NCBI GenBank assembly: GCA_013791955.1
Contig: VMSW01000007.1
Location: 558,001 to 622,000 of the forward strand
DNA length: 64,000 nucleotides
Reading direction: 5' to 3'
Source of the DNA: Propionicimonas sp.
GTDB lineage: Bacteria; Actinomycetota; Actinomycetes; Propionibacteriales; Propionibacteriaceae
Below the pieces are notes generated by a model. The model was not told the DNA's origin, did not search any database, and saw nothing but the letters and a program-made list of their open reading frames with translations. Each line of letters starts with the position of its first letter. Position 1 is the first letter of the stretch. Below, one piece after another: positions 1 through 8,388 of this stretch. A program made the translations under genes and the position numbers.

Positions 1-366
1 CACGGTAGGGCTGGCGAGTTCGTTCAGTTCTACCCCAAGTTCGAGCGCGGCCTGGGCGGCCTCGGGACGGCCAAGCCAAGCCAGCAGGTTTTCGTGGCCG
101 AAGCTGGGCAAGCCCGCGAACCCGGCCAAGCCGAAGAAGTGGTCGTAGTGCCAATGGGTCACCAACACGCTGGTAACCGGGACGCCGGCGAACGCCTCGG
201 CAGCCGCCCGAATGGCGGCTCCCTGGGCCGGGGAGGAGCCGGTATCGATCACCAGGGCGCCCTCGGGCCCAACGATCAGGCCGATGTTCACGCCAGCCGG
301 TTGGGCGACCGCCACGAAGATCTGGTCGGCGACCGGAGCGAAACTACTCAAGCTGAACTGCGACAT
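1..366 (-). CDS. MBL-fold metallo-hydrolase, 3' end cut by window edge
   Basis: The minus strand from an ATG at 366 reads open for 122 codons to the window edge, so the C-terminal part is missing. Residues about 70-76 read THWHYDH, the HxHxDH zinc-binding signature of the metallo-beta-lactamase fold. It follows an Asp-Thr-Gly turn (VIDTGSS) that is typical of the family's first strand region. There is no signal peptide, so it is probably cytosolic. Substrate cannot be told: the fold covers glyoxalase II-like, lactonase and lactamase-like hydrolases. It is divergent from hrcA and starts only 83 bp from it, so the CIRCE element at 401-427 lies upstream of both genes. The frame was read directly from the sequence. 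Confidence 0.85.
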   Translation of the reverse strand, partial: MSQFSLSSFAPVADQIFVAVAQPAGVNIGLIVGPEGALVIDTGSSPAQGAAIRAAAEAFAGVPVTSVLVTHWHYDHFFGLAGFAGLPSFGHENLLAWLGRPEAAQAALELGVELNELASPTV

Positions 367-400
367 GCCGCTCAGCCTAACCTGGTCAGCCTGGGTTAGA

Positions 401-427
401 CTGGCACTCAGCCAGTGAGAGTGCCAG
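401..427. promoter_or_regulatory. CIRCE operator for HrcA
   Basis: A perfect inverted repeat: CTGGCACTC, nine bases, GAGTGCCAG. This is the 9-9-9 CIRCE architecture, differing from the consensus TTAGCACTC only at the outer two bases. It lies 22 bp before the hrcA start and overlaps a TAGACT -10-like hexamer at 397-402. That fits autorepression of hrcA-dnaJ by HrcA when GroEL is free. The divergent metallo-hydrolase could be affected as well. Confidence 0.93.
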
Positions 428-448
428 CAAATCGGGAGGGGAACAGCA

Positions 449-1465
449 GTGCTCGACGACCGCAAGCTGACCATCCTGCGCGCTATCGTCACCGACTACG
501 TTTCCATGCAGGAGCCGGTGGGATCGCGCGCCTTGGTGGAGCGTTACGCCCTGGACGTGTCCCCGGCGACCGTCCGCAACGACATGGCGGTGCTGGAGGA
601 GGAGGGCTACATCACCCAGCCCCACACCAGCGCCGGGCGGATCCCCACTGACAAGGGCTATCGACTCTTCGTCGACCGCTTGGGCGCGGTAAAGCCACTG
701 TCGGTGGCCGAACGACGAGCCATTCAGAGCTTCATGGACGGTGCTATCGACGTCGACGACCTAGTGGCTCGGACGGTGCGCACCCTGGCCCGGATCACCC
801 ACCAGGTGGCGATCGTGCAGTACCCGGTGCTGTCGAACGCCACGCTTCGCCATGTCGAGTTGGTGCAGCTCAGCCCCGGAAGGGCGCTGCTGATCCTGGT
901 CAGCTCCTCTGGTCAGGTTGATCAACACCCGGTCGACATTGGCACCGCTGAAGAATCCCAGGTCGCTGATCTGCGCGGACGGTTGAACGCCGCCCTGGTT
1001 GGGCTGGGCCCGATTGCAGCCTGCGAGCGGCTGGACCTGCTCCTGACCGAACTGCCGGCCACCCTGAAGCCGCTGGCTGATGCGGTTTGCCCAATTCTGA
1101 AGCAACTCCAGACCGAGAGCCATTCCACCCGGGTGGTCGTCGGTGGCGTCCCCAATCTGACCCGCTTCGCCGACCAGTACGAGACGGCGGTGCGTCCGGT
1201 GCTGGAGGCATTGGAAGAGCAGGTCGTGTTGTTGAAACTGTTGGGCGAAGTGGCTGGCGCCGGGGAGGTGCGGGTGCGGATCGGGCAGGAGAACAGCTAT
1301 GAGCCGCTGCGCACCACCTCAGTGGTAGCCAGTGGCTATGGCGGGCTGCCCGGCCTGCAGGCGAATCTCGGGGTGGTCGGTCCGACTCGAATGGACTACC
1401 CATCGAACATGGCTGCGGTGCGGGCGGTGGCCCGCTACATCAGCCGCTATCTAGCTGAAGGATGA
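449..1465 (+). CDS. hrcA: Heat-inducible transcription repressor HrcA
   Basis: HrcA binds CIRCE operators and represses chaperone genes; GroEL keeps it active. The 338-aa product has the usual length. Its N-terminal winged helix includes the very conserved stretch with PVGSRAL and SPATVRNDM followed by GYITQPHTSAGRIPT, and the GAF-like and dimerisation regions follow. I chose the GTG at 449, with GGGAGGGG at 434-441 as ribosome binding site. A CIRCE element stands just upstream, so the gene is autoregulated. dnaJ follows after 3 nt. This arrangement (hrcA with the second actinobacterial dnaJ and rsmE) is a common operon in Actinobacteria. Confidence 0.97.
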   Translation: MLDDRKLTILRAIVTDYVSMQEPVGSRALVERYALDVSPATVRNDMAVLEEEGYITQPHTSAGRIPTDKGYRLFVDRLGAVKPLSVAERRAIQSFMDGAIDVDDLVARTVRTLARITHQVAIVQYPVLSNATLRHVELVQLSPGRALLILVSSSGQVDQHPVDIGTAEESQVADLRGRLNAALVGLGPIAACERLDLLLTELPATLKPLADAVCPILKQLQTESHSTRVVVGGVPNLTRFADQYETAVRPVLEALEEQVVLLKLLGEVAGAGEVRVRIGQENSYEPLRTTSVVASGYGGLPGLQANLGVVGPTRMDYPSNMAAVRAVARYISRYLAEG

Positions 1466-1468
1466 TGC

Positions 1469-2626
1469 GTGAGCGCTGACTACTACCAGGTGCTCGGAGT
1501 GCCAAGGGACGCCACCGCGGAGCAGGTCAAGAAGGCCTACCGCAAGCTGGCCATGCAGTACCACCCCGATGTGGCTGAGACTCCCGATGCCGCGGAGAAG
1601 TTCAAGGAGATCGGGGAGGCCTATGAGGTGCTCCACGATCCGAATAAGCGCGCGATGTATGACCGCGGCGGCAACCCGATGGGCGGGGCCGGCGGCTTCG
1701 GTCAGGGTGGCTTCAGCTCCGGTGGCTTCGACTTCACCAATCTGGTGGACGCGATGTTCGGTGCCCAATCGCCCCGCGGGCCGCGCTCGCGGGTGCGTCG
1801 TGGCCAGGACTCGCTGGCCAGGCTCAACCTGACTTTGGCCGAGGCGGCCTTCGGTATCACTAAGGAACTGAAGGTGGACACCGCGGTGATTTGCCCGAAG
1901 TGCACTGGCAGTGGGGCGAACCAGGGCAGCGAACCGGTGGAGTGTGGCACCTGCCACGGCGCCGGTGAGGTGATCGCGGTGCAACGTTCCTTCCTCGGAG
2001 AGATCCGGACGGCGCAGCCGTGTCCTACCTGCCGCGGCTACGGCACCGTGATCCCCAACCCCTGTGGCGACTGTTCAGGCGAGGGTCGGGTGCGAACCCA
2101 TCGCACCATCAACGTCAAGATTCCGCCCGGCGTCGACTCCGGCAATCGGGTGCACCTGGCCCACCAGGGCGAGGTCGGGCCCGGCGGTGGGCCAGCCGGT
2201 GACCTGTACGTCGAACTGCGGGTCACTCAGCACGAGGTCTTCAAGCGCAACGGCGACGACCTGGAGATGGTCGTCCACCTCCCGATGACTTCGGCGGCTT
2301 TGGGCACCGTGGTTGAGCTGGACACCCTGGAGGCTGAACGCGACGATTTGGACGTTGAAGAGGGCCGCGTCGAGGTGCAGATCCCGGCTGGTACTCAATC
2401 GCATTCGCGGATCGCTATTGCCGGTCGCGGTGTGCCCAGGCTGCGCGCCGGTGGCCGGGGCGACCTCGGCATCACCCTGATCGTCGACACCCCGACCAAG
2501 CTCGACGATGCCCAGCGCGCCCTGTTGGCCCAACTCGCCGAAGCGCGCGCTGAGACGGGCACGCAGGTGTCGGTGGCCAAACACGGCAAAGGCGTCTTCG
2601 GCTGGCTGAAGGAGGCCTTCTCGTGA
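1469..2626 (+). CDS. dnaJ: Chaperone DnaJ (hrcA-linked copy)
   Basis: Type I Hsp40 co-chaperone that stimulates DnaK ATPase and delivers unfolded clients. The 385-aa protein has the J domain at residues 1-66 with the HPD triad at 32-34 and a Gly/Phe linker around 67-90. The four CxxCxGxG zinc repeats begin at about 142, 159, 185 and 199. Two C-terminal substrate-binding beta domains follow. The start is GTG at 1469, 3 nt after hrcA, and the stop overlaps rsmE by 4 nt (GTGA). Being behind CIRCE-controlled hrcA, it should be induced by heat. Actinobacteria often carry a second dnaJ beside dnaK; that copy is not in this window. Confidence 0.97.
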   Translation: MSADYYQVLGVPRDATAEQVKKAYRKLAMQYHPDVAETPDAAEKFKEIGEAYEVLHDPNKRAMYDRGGNPMGGAGGFGQGGFSSGGFDFTNLVDAMFGAQSPRGPRSRVRRGQDSLARLNLTLAEAAFGITKELKVDTAVICPKCTGSGANQGSEPVECGTCHGAGEVIAVQRSFLGEIRTAQPCPTCRGYGTVIPNPCGDCSGEGRVRTHRTINVKIPPGVDSGNRVHLAHQGEVGPGGGPAGDLYVELRVTQHEVFKRNGDDLEMVVHLPMTSAALGTVVELDTLEAERDDLDVEEGRVEVQIPAGTQSHSRIAIAGRGVPRLRAGGRGDLGITLIVDTPTKLDDAQRALLAQLAEARAETGTQVSVAKHGKGVFGWLKEAFS

Positions 2627-3357
2627 CCGAGCCGCTGTTTCTGGCCCCCTTGGAGGCCCCCGAGGTCGGCAAGACGGTCAGTCTCACCGGCCAGGAGGGC
2701 CATCACGCGGCCGCCGTCCGCCGAATCAAGACCGGCGAGGTGGTCTGGATCAGCGACGGCAACGGCACCGCAGTCCGCGGTCCGGTGAGTGCCACTGATA
2801 AGGGCAGCATCACCATGACCGTTGCCGAGGTCCTGCGGGAACCAGCCCGAGCCGTCCGCTACGTGGCGGTGCAGGCCCTGCCCAAAGGTGATCGGGCCGA
2901 GCTTGCCGTCGAAATGCTGACCGAGCTGGGGGTCGATGAGATCGTGCCCTGGCAGTCGACCCGCTCAGTGGTGCGCTGGTCGCCGGAGCGCACCGAACGC
3001 GGGCTCACCCGCTGGCGCGCGGCGGCCAGGGAGGCGGCCAAGCAGTCGCGTCGGTTCCGGGTGCCGACGGTGGCGATGCCGATGACTACTGCTGAGCTGG
3101 CGCTGCGGATCGAACAGACCGCGTTGACGGTGGTGCTGCACGAAGTCGCGCAGACCAGGCTGGCTGACCTGGAACTACCCACCGCTGGTGAAGTGATGTT
3201 CATCGTCGGCCCCGAAGGCGGCCTGACTGACGAAGAGGTCGCTACCTTCACCAATGCTGGCGCCAAGGCAGCGCTCATCGCCGATGCGGTGCTACGGACG
3301 TCCACCGCTGGCGTGGTGGCGCTGGCCCAATTGCAGGCCTTGGTAGCGCGTGGCTGA
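2623..3357 (+). CDS. rsmE: 16S rRNA m3U1498 methyltransferase RsmE
   Basis: SPOUT-class, SAM-dependent enzyme that methylates N3 of U1498 in 16S rRNA. The 244-aa protein has the family length, an N-terminal PUA-like barrel, and the C-terminal trefoil knot with GPEGGLT at residues 196-202, followed by a conserved leucine-rich knot helix near the end (ALAQLQAL). The GTG start overlaps the dnaJ stop by 4 nt, and the end overlaps tgt by 8 nt, indicating translational coupling. rsmE after dnaJ is a conserved actinobacterial arrangement. No regulatory element of its own is visible. Confidence 0.95.
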   Translation: MTEPLFLAPLEAPEVGKTVSLTGQEGHHAAAVRRIKTGEVVWISDGNGTAVRGPVSATDKGSITMTVAEVLREPARAVRYVAVQALPKGDRAELAVEMLTELGVDEIVPWQSTRSVVRWSPERTERGLTRWRAAAREAAKQSRRFRVPTVAMPMTTAELALRIEQTALTVVLHEVAQTRLADLELPTAGEVMFIVGPEGGLTDEEVATFTNAGAKAALIADAVLRTSTAGVVALAQLQALVARG

Positions 3358-4573
3358 TTTCGGCTTCACTCCAGGCGCTGTCTTGGACAACGGCTTGGGA
3401 CGCACCGGGGTGATCCAAACCCCGCACGGCGAGATCCACACGCCAGCCTTCATCGCGGTTGGCACCAAAGCGACCGTGAAGGCCGTCCTGCCCGAAGCTG
3501 TCGCCGGGCTTGGTGCCCAGGCGGTGCTGGCAAACGCCTATCACCTCTACCTGCAACCGGGCTCCGACATCGTCGATGCCGCTGGTGGCCTAGGCGCTTT
3601 CATGAATTGGCCCGGCCCTACCTTCACCGATTCGGGCGGCTTCCAGGTGATGAGCTTGGGCGTTGGGTTCAAAAAGGTGCTCGCGATGGACGCCACCGGG
3701 CTGGTTGATGACGATGTGATCGCCCCCGGCAAGACCCGGCTGGCCCACGTCGATGATGAAGGCGTCACTTTCACCTCTCATCTCAACGGCGATCGGCACC
3801 GGTTCACCCCTGAGGTTTCGATGCGGATTCAGCACGAGTTGGGGGCCGACGTCATGTTCGCTTTCGACGAGTGCACCACGCTGCTGAACACTCGCGGCTA
3901 CCAGGAGAGCTCGCTGGAACGCACCCAGGCCTGGGCGGTGCGCTGTCTGGCCGAGCACGAGCGGCAAACCATCGAGCGGGTCGGCAAGCCTTACCAGGCG
4001 CTCTTTGGCGTGGTGCAGGGTGCTCAATACGAAGATCTGCGCCGCCAGGCGGCCCGTGATCTGGCCGCCCTTGAGGTGGACGGTCGCAGTTTTGACGGCT
4101 TCGGCATCGGCGGAGCGCTGGAGAAGGAGAACCTAGGCACCATCGTGGGCTGGGTGGCCGAGGAACTGCCCTTCGACAAGCCGCGACACCTGCTGGGCAT
4201 TTCCGAGCCGGACGACTTCTTCGCCGCGATCGCCGCTGGCGCGGACACCTTCGACTGTGTGATGCCCTCGCGGGTGGCCCGCAATGCCGCGATCTACACC
4301 GCCCAGGGGCGCTACAACGTGAACACCGCGGCCAACCGGCGCAGCTTCACCCCCTTGGAGGAGGGCTGCGACTGCTACACCTGCACCAACTATTCCCGGG
4401 CCTATCTGCATCACCTGTTCAAGGCCAAGGAGATGTTGGCCTCAACGCTGGCGACCATCCACAACGAGCGGTTCACCGTCCGGTTGGTCGACGATATTCG
4501 GGCCAGTATCGAAGCCGGGCGATTTGCCGAGTTCCGCGAGGCCTTCCTTGGCCGTTTCTACGCCAAGGTTTGA
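3350..4573 (+). CDS. tgt: tRNA-guanine transglycosylase
   Basis: Bacterial TGT exchanges guanine-34 of GUN-anticodon tRNAs for preQ1 or, in salvage organisms, queuine. The 407-aa TIM-barrel protein carries FTDSGGFQV, whose Asp94 corresponds to a catalytic aspartate, and a second catalytic region TFDCVMPSRVARN. The zinc site CDCYTC with a downstream His (YLHH) lies in the C-terminal third. GTG at 3350 overlaps rsmE by 8 nt. No preQ1 synthesis genes (queC, queD, queE, queF) are near. The convergent neighbour is a queuosine-precursor transporter, so the enzyme probably works on an imported base. Confidence 0.95.
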   Translation: MADFGFTPGAVLDNGLGRTGVIQTPHGEIHTPAFIAVGTKATVKAVLPEAVAGLGAQAVLANAYHLYLQPGSDIVDAAGGLGAFMNWPGPTFTDSGGFQVMSLGVGFKKVLAMDATGLVDDDVIAPGKTRLAHVDDEGVTFTSHLNGDRHRFTPEVSMRIQHELGADVMFAFDECTTLLNTRGYQESSLERTQAWAVRCLAEHERQTIERVGKPYQALFGVVQGAQYEDLRRQAARDLAALEVDGRSFDGFGIGGALEKENLGTIVGWVAEELPFDKPRHLLGISEPDDFFAAIAAGADTFDCVMPSRVARNAAIYTAQGRYNVNTAANRRSFTPLEEGCDCYTCTNYSRAYLHHLFKAKEMLASTLATIHNERFTVRLVDDIRASIEAGRFAEFREAFLGRFYAKV

Positions 4574-5290
4574 TCAGGATTGGTCGGTGGCCTCGCGACG
4601 CTTGATCAGCGCGATCACTCGGTAGGTGACCGGCAGGAACAGCACCTCGACGCCCACCTTGTACGCCCAACCCACGACGATGTAGTTGATCAGGGCGGGC
4701 CAACTGATCGAATCGCCGCCAAGCACGTTGCCCAGCGGGCCGAAGGCGATCAGGCAGAACACCAGGGTGTCGGCGAACTCGCCGATCAGGGTGGAGCCGA
4801 TCAGCCGTACCCACAGGCGATGCTCGCCCCAGCGCTGCTTGATGCGCACCAGCACCAGAGCGTTGATCAGCTGGCCGGCCAGGTAGCCCAGCAGGCTGGC
4901 CACCACGATGCGGGGCACAAAGCCGAGCACGGCATGCCAGGCGTCCTGGTTCGGCCAATCCGCGGCTGGCGGGGCGGCGTCCACGGCGAGGAAGGTGAGT
5001 GACATCAGCGCGGCCAGCACGAAGCCGGTGATGATGGCGCGATTGGCGCGGCGCAGTCCGTACACCTCGGCCAGCACATCGCCGAGGATGTAGGTCAGCG
5101 GGAACAGAATCGCGCCGCCGTCGGTGATCAGCGGCAACAACTGCACCCCGCCCACCTGCCAATCCGGGCCAAACGCGATCAGTTTGGTTGCGCCGATGTT
5201 GGAGATCAGCAGCATGCCGACGAAGGTCGCCAGCACCAGGTCATAGCTGGATTTACGCTGCGGATGGTCGATGACGGTTGGGTCGGGCAC
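4574..5290 (-). CDS. Queuosine precursor transporter (YhhQ family)
   Basis: Integral membrane protein of 238 aa with about six hydrophobic segments. It matches the QPT/YhhQ (VUT) family: the N-terminal TM with SNIGATKL, the ILGDVLAEVYG motif, and STLIGEFADTLVF in the second half. Members import preQ0, preQ1, queuine or queuosine for tRNA modification. Its stop codon abuts the stop of tgt with no gap, so the two genes are convergent. This pairing supports a Q-salvage role. Which precursor is taken up cannot be seen. The start is the ATG at 5290. Confidence 0.9.
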   Translation of the reverse strand: MPDPTVIDHPQRKSSYDLVLATFVGMLLISNIGATKLIAFGPDWQVGGVQLLPLITDGGAILFPLTYILGDVLAEVYGLRRANRAIITGFVLAALMSLTFLAVDAAPPAADWPNQDAWHAVLGFVPRIVVASLLGYLAGQLINALVLVRIKQRWGEHRLWVRLIGSTLIGEFADTLVFCLIAFGPLGNVLGGDSISWPALINYIVVGWAYKVGVEVLFLPVTYRVIALIKRREATDQS

Positions 5291-5433
5291 GAGAGCGGAT
5301 TCTAGACCGCTGGCGGCTGGTTAGCGCGTTGGTGTCAGGTTTCCTCAGCCAGCTTTTCGACCCAGCCACGCCGGAAAACACCGAAGCTCTCGTGCGGGGC
5401 GCTTACCGCCTCAACCCGTGGCAGGCTAGGGGT

Positions 5434-5874
5434 ATGAGCGAGTATGACGACGTAAGCGTGCCGGAGGAATCCGAGCAGCTCGACCAGTTGCAGGCAGATG
5501 AGACCTTGGTCGACCGGGGCGTGGACGACGTGCTCGATGAGGGGTACGTAACGGGCGAGAACTGGTCGGCCGCGCAGGGTTTTGGCAACACCGTCACCGA
5601 GATGCGCATCGGGGAGACCCTGGAAATGCGGATCGCGCAGGAGGAGCAACCCGGAGTCGTCATCGAAGGTCCCTGGAATCCTGATCCAACCGAAGACCGG
5701 GAAGTGGGCCGGGCCCGGGCCGGCCGCCTGGTGGACGCCAACGGCGGCGTCCCAGGTGAAGACAACGAACCCCGCAGCATTGGTCACGATGTCGGTATCG
5801 ACGGTGGCGCGGCCACCGCCGAAGAAGCGGCGATGCACATCATCGACGACGCCGACGATTTCGACGATGAGTGA
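5434..5874 (+). CDS. DUF5709 domain-containing acidic protein
   Basis: A 146-aa, strongly acidic protein without membrane segments. It resembles the actinobacterial DUF5709 family: an N-terminal MSEYDD start, then LQADETLVDRGVDDVLDEGY and the motif WSAAQGFGNT, with conserved ARAGRLV and GIDGGAATAEEAAMH stretches near the end. Function is unknown. I chose the ATG at 5434 because the family begins at this position, although the frame is open further upstream to 5278. It overlaps the next gene by 8 nt, implying co-translation with the aminopeptidase. The acidic composition suggests a soluble, possibly disordered protein. Confidence 0.85.
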   Translation: MSEYDDVSVPEESEQLDQLQADETLVDRGVDDVLDEGYVTGENWSAAQGFGNTVTEMRIGETLEMRIAQEEQPGVVIEGPWNPDPTEDREVGRARAGRLVDANGGVPGEDNEPRSIGHDVGIDGGAATAEEAAMHIIDDADDFDDE

Positions 5875-6844
5875 GCCGGACGCGCTGGCCGAAATCCTCT
5901 ACCCGCCGATCCGGCCCTACGCGCACGGTCGGCTCGAGGTGGGGGAGGGCCAGCAGGTTTACTGGGAGGAGTGCGGTAATCCGAACGGCAAACCGGTCGT
6001 GTTCGTCCATGGCGGCCCAGGCGGCGGAATCGTGGCCAACTACCGGCGCTACTTCGACCCGCAGCGCTACCGGGTGGTGCTGTTCGATCAGCGCGGCTGC
6101 GGGCGGAGCCTGCCTCATGCCAGCGAACCGGGCGCAGATCTGAGCGCCAATACCACCTGGCATTTGGTCGCCGACATGGAGAAGTTGCGCGTTGATCGGG
6201 GCGTCGATTCCTGGCAGGTCTTCGGCGGCTCCTGGGGCAGCGCGCTTGGGCTGGCCTATGCCGAAGCCCATCCTGAGCGAGTCACTGAGCTGGTGTTGCG
6301 CGGCATCTTCACCCTGCGGCGCAGCGAGATCGACTGGTATTACAACGGCGGTGCGGGGCACCTGGCGCCGCTGTGGTGGCGTTCCTTCTGCGAGCCGCTG
6401 CCTGCGGGTTTCAGCGGTGATCGAGTGGCGAAGTACCACGAGCTGCTGTTTGACCCCGACCCGGCCGTCCATCTGCCAGCTGGGGTTGCCTGGACTACCT
6501 GGGAGGCAGCAACTTCGACCTTGGAGTATTCCCAGGCGCACGTGGACGAGTTTTCGGATCCGAGCTTCGCGCTGGCCTTCGCCCGGATCGAAAACCACTA
6601 CTTCTACCACGCCGGCTGGATGCGCGAAGGGCAGCTGATCGATGAGGTGGGCAAGATTCGCCACCTTCCCGGCGTGATCGTGCAGGGACTTTACGACCTG
6701 CCCTGCCCGGTCACCACCGCTGAGGCCCTGCACCAGGCCTGGCCCGAGGCTGACTATCACGTGGTGCTGGCCGGACATGCCGCCAGCGAACCGGCCATCG
6801 CCAGGCAACTGGTGGCCGCCACGGATCGGTTCGCGGGCAAGTAA
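5867..6844 (+). CDS. pip: Prolyl aminopeptidase (alpha/beta hydrolase)
   Basis: Family S33 peptidase releasing N-terminal proline from peptides in the cytosol. The 325-aa protein shows HGGPGGG at residues 48-54 (oxyanion hole region), DQRGCGRS at 74-81, and the nucleophile elbow GGSWGS with Ser122. The likely acid is Asp277 (GLYDLPCP) and the base His304 (LAGH). The length and the DQRGxGRS motif favour proline iminopeptidase over other S33 hydrolases. The ATG at 5867 lies inside the end of the DUF5709 gene (8-nt overlap) and gives the MSEPDAL start typical of the family. Confidence 0.93.
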   Translation: MSEPDALAEILYPPIRPYAHGRLEVGEGQQVYWEECGNPNGKPVVFVHGGPGGGIVANYRRYFDPQRYRVVLFDQRGCGRSLPHASEPGADLSANTTWHLVADMEKLRVDRGVDSWQVFGGSWGSALGLAYAEAHPERVTELVLRGIFTLRRSEIDWYYNGGAGHLAPLWWRSFCEPLPAGFSGDRVAKYHELLFDPDPAVHLPAGVAWTTWEAATSTLEYSQAHVDEFSDPSFALAFARIENHYFYHAGWMREGQLIDEVGKIRHLPGVIVQGLYDLPCPVTTAEALHQAWPEADYHVVLAGHAASEPAIARQLVAATDRFAGK

Positions 6845-6847
6845 CCC

Positions 6848-6873
6848 GTCAGCCCTGGTGGGTGCAGGCTGAC
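6848..6873 (+). terminator. Weak hairpin after pip
   Basis: GTCAGCC at 6848-6854 pairs with GGCTGAC at 6867-6873 over a 12-nt loop. There is no following T-run, so termination is uncertain. It separates pip from phoH. Confidence 0.35.
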
Positions 6874-6905
6874 TAGGATGGTCCCCTCAAACTCAGGAGG
6901 ATCCG

Positions 6906-7895
6906 CTGAACCAGCCAGTAGCAGCGACCGCAGAGCGTCGCGTCGCCATTCCGGCCTCAATCAACATGGTCTCGGTGCTGGGGCCGCACGACGAGTTCCT
7001 GCGCATCCTGGAGCGCGAATTGGCCGCTGAGGTGCATGTCCGAGGCAACGAAATCACCTTCTCTGGCACTCCGGCCGAGGTCACGGTGGCCGCGGACGTC
7101 CTCACCGAGCTGATCACGATCGTCCGCACCGGCCAGGGCCTGGCCGCCGACACTGTCGAGCGGGTGCTGGGCATGGCTGCTGGCGACATCAGCCCGGCCG
7201 AGGTACTCACTCACGACATCCTTTCGACCCGGGGCAAGACCATTCGGCCCAAGACGCTGAACCAGAAGCGCTATGTGGACGCCATCGACGCCCACACCGT
7301 CGTCTTCGGGATCGGTCCGGCCGGCACCGGCAAGACCTATCTGGCTATGGCCAAAGCGGTGCAGGCGCTCCAAGCCAAAGAGGTGAACCGCATCATCCTC
7401 ACCCGGCCGGCGATCGAGGCTGGCGAGCGGCTCGGCTTCCTGCCCGGCACGCTGAACGACAAGATCGACCCGTATTTGCGTCCGCTCTACGACGCGCTGC
7501 ACGACATGATCGATCCGGAATCAGTGCCCAAGCTGCTGACCTCGGGGACGATCGAGGTCGCCCCGCTGGCCTACATGCGCGGGCGCACTTTGAATGACGC
7601 CTTCATCATTCTCGATGAGGCTCAAAACACCTCGGCCGAGCAGATGAAGATGTTCCTGACCCGGCTGGGCTTCGGCTCCAAGATCGTGGTCACCGGCGAC
7701 GTCACTCAGATCGACCTACCGGGCGGGGTGCGTTCGGGGCTGACTGTGGTTGAGGAAATCCTGGACGGCGTCCACGACATCGCGTTCTGCCGGCTGACTA
7801 GCCATGACGTCGTCCGTCACCGGTTGGTGGGGCGCATCGTGGCTGCCTATGACCGCTTTGAGGCGACATTGCCGCCGGTAAGGAAGAAACGATGA
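6906..7895 (+). CDS. phoH: PhoH-family P-loop ATPase (probable CTG start)
   Basis: Cytosolic PhoH-like ATPase, linked by context to RNA metabolism and ribosome maturation with YbeY. Walker A GPAGTGKT is at about 137-144 and Walker B is FIILDEAQN, with a KH-like N-terminal region. The first ATG in frame is 6966, but it lacks a ribosome binding site and would cut the conserved start of the family. A CTG at 6906 has AGGAGG at 6895-6900, 5 nt upstream. The 20 added residues include [11 protein letters not shown], which matches the usual start of PhoH proteins. The frame has no ATG, GTG or TTG between the upstream stop at 6870-6872 and 6966. The end overlaps ybeY by 4 nt. Confidence 0.9.
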   Translation: MNQPVAATAERRVAIPASINMVSVLGPHDEFLRILERELAAEVHVRGNEITFSGTPAEVTVAADVLTELITIVRTGQGLAADTVERVLGMAAGDISPAEVLTHDILSTRGKTIRPKTLNQKRYVDAIDAHTVVFGIGPAGTGKTYLAMAKAVQALQAKEVNRIILTRPAIEAGERLGFLPGTLNDKIDPYLRPLYDALHDMIDPESVPKLLTSGTIEVAPLAYMRGRTLNDAFIILDEAQNTSAEQMKMFLTRLGFGSKIVVTGDVTQIDLPGGVRSGLTVVEEILDGVHDIAFCRLTSHDVVRHRLVGRIVAAYDRFEATLPPVRKKR

Positions 7896-8344
7896 TCGAG
7901 CTAAACAACGAATCCGGCGTCGAAGTCGACACCAAGCGGCTGATTCAACTGGCCACCTTCGCCCTCGACCTGCTGCGGATTCACTCCGAAGCAGAGTTGT
8001 CGGTGTTGTTGGTGGACGTTGACACCATGACCGCCTATCACCGCAAGTTCATGGACGAGCCGGGGCCGACTGACGTGCTCAGCTTCCCGATGGACGAGTT
8101 GCGCGCTCCCGATCCGGATGAGGAGCCGCCGCTGGGCCTGCTCGGCGACATCGTCCTCTGCCCGACGGTGACTGCGGCCCAAGCCGCCGAAGGCGGCCGC
8201 ACGCCCGAGGAAGAAGCCGACTACCTGCTGATTCACGGCCTGCTGCACCTGCTCGGCCATGATCACGCCGAGCCGGGGGAGAAGAAGGTCATGTTCGACC
8301 TCAACGACAAGATCATCGCCGCCTGGACCGCCTCGCGCGCCTAA
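7892..8344 (+). CDS. ybeY: Endoribonuclease YbeY
   Basis: Zinc-dependent single-strand endoribonuclease needed for 16S rRNA 3'-end maturation and ribosome quality control. The 150-aa product has the usual length. The metal-binding motif HGLLHLLGHDH is at residues 115-125, giving the three zinc histidines 115, 119 and 125. The TDVLSFP motif at 60-66 is also typical. The ATG overlaps the phoH stop (ATGA), so the two are translationally coupled. In many Actinobacteria the next gene is corC; here a divergent MocR/YczE pair has been placed between them. Confidence 0.95.
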   Translation: MIELNNESGVEVDTKRLIQLATFALDLLRIHSEAELSVLLVDVDTMTAYHRKFMDEPGPTDVLSFPMDELRAPDPDEEPPLGLLGDIVLCPTVTAAQAAEGGRTPEEEADYLLIHGLLHLLGHDHAEPGEKKVMFDLNDKIIAAWTASRA

Positions 8345-8388
8345 TCGAGCACTCGCTCTCCGACGAGCTTGCGCTCCGGTGCGGCGGC

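Noticed and set aside
94-399. Plus-strand open frame opposite the first gene
   Set aside because: The minus strand carries a clear metallo-beta-lactamase motif; the plus frame is Gly/Arg/Ala-rich with no family signal and is its shadow.
8345-8388. Horizontal transfer boundary around the MocR/YczE insertion in the ribosome-biogenesis cluster
   Set aside because: No repeats, integrase or compositional break can be seen at the edges; simple rearrangement is enough.
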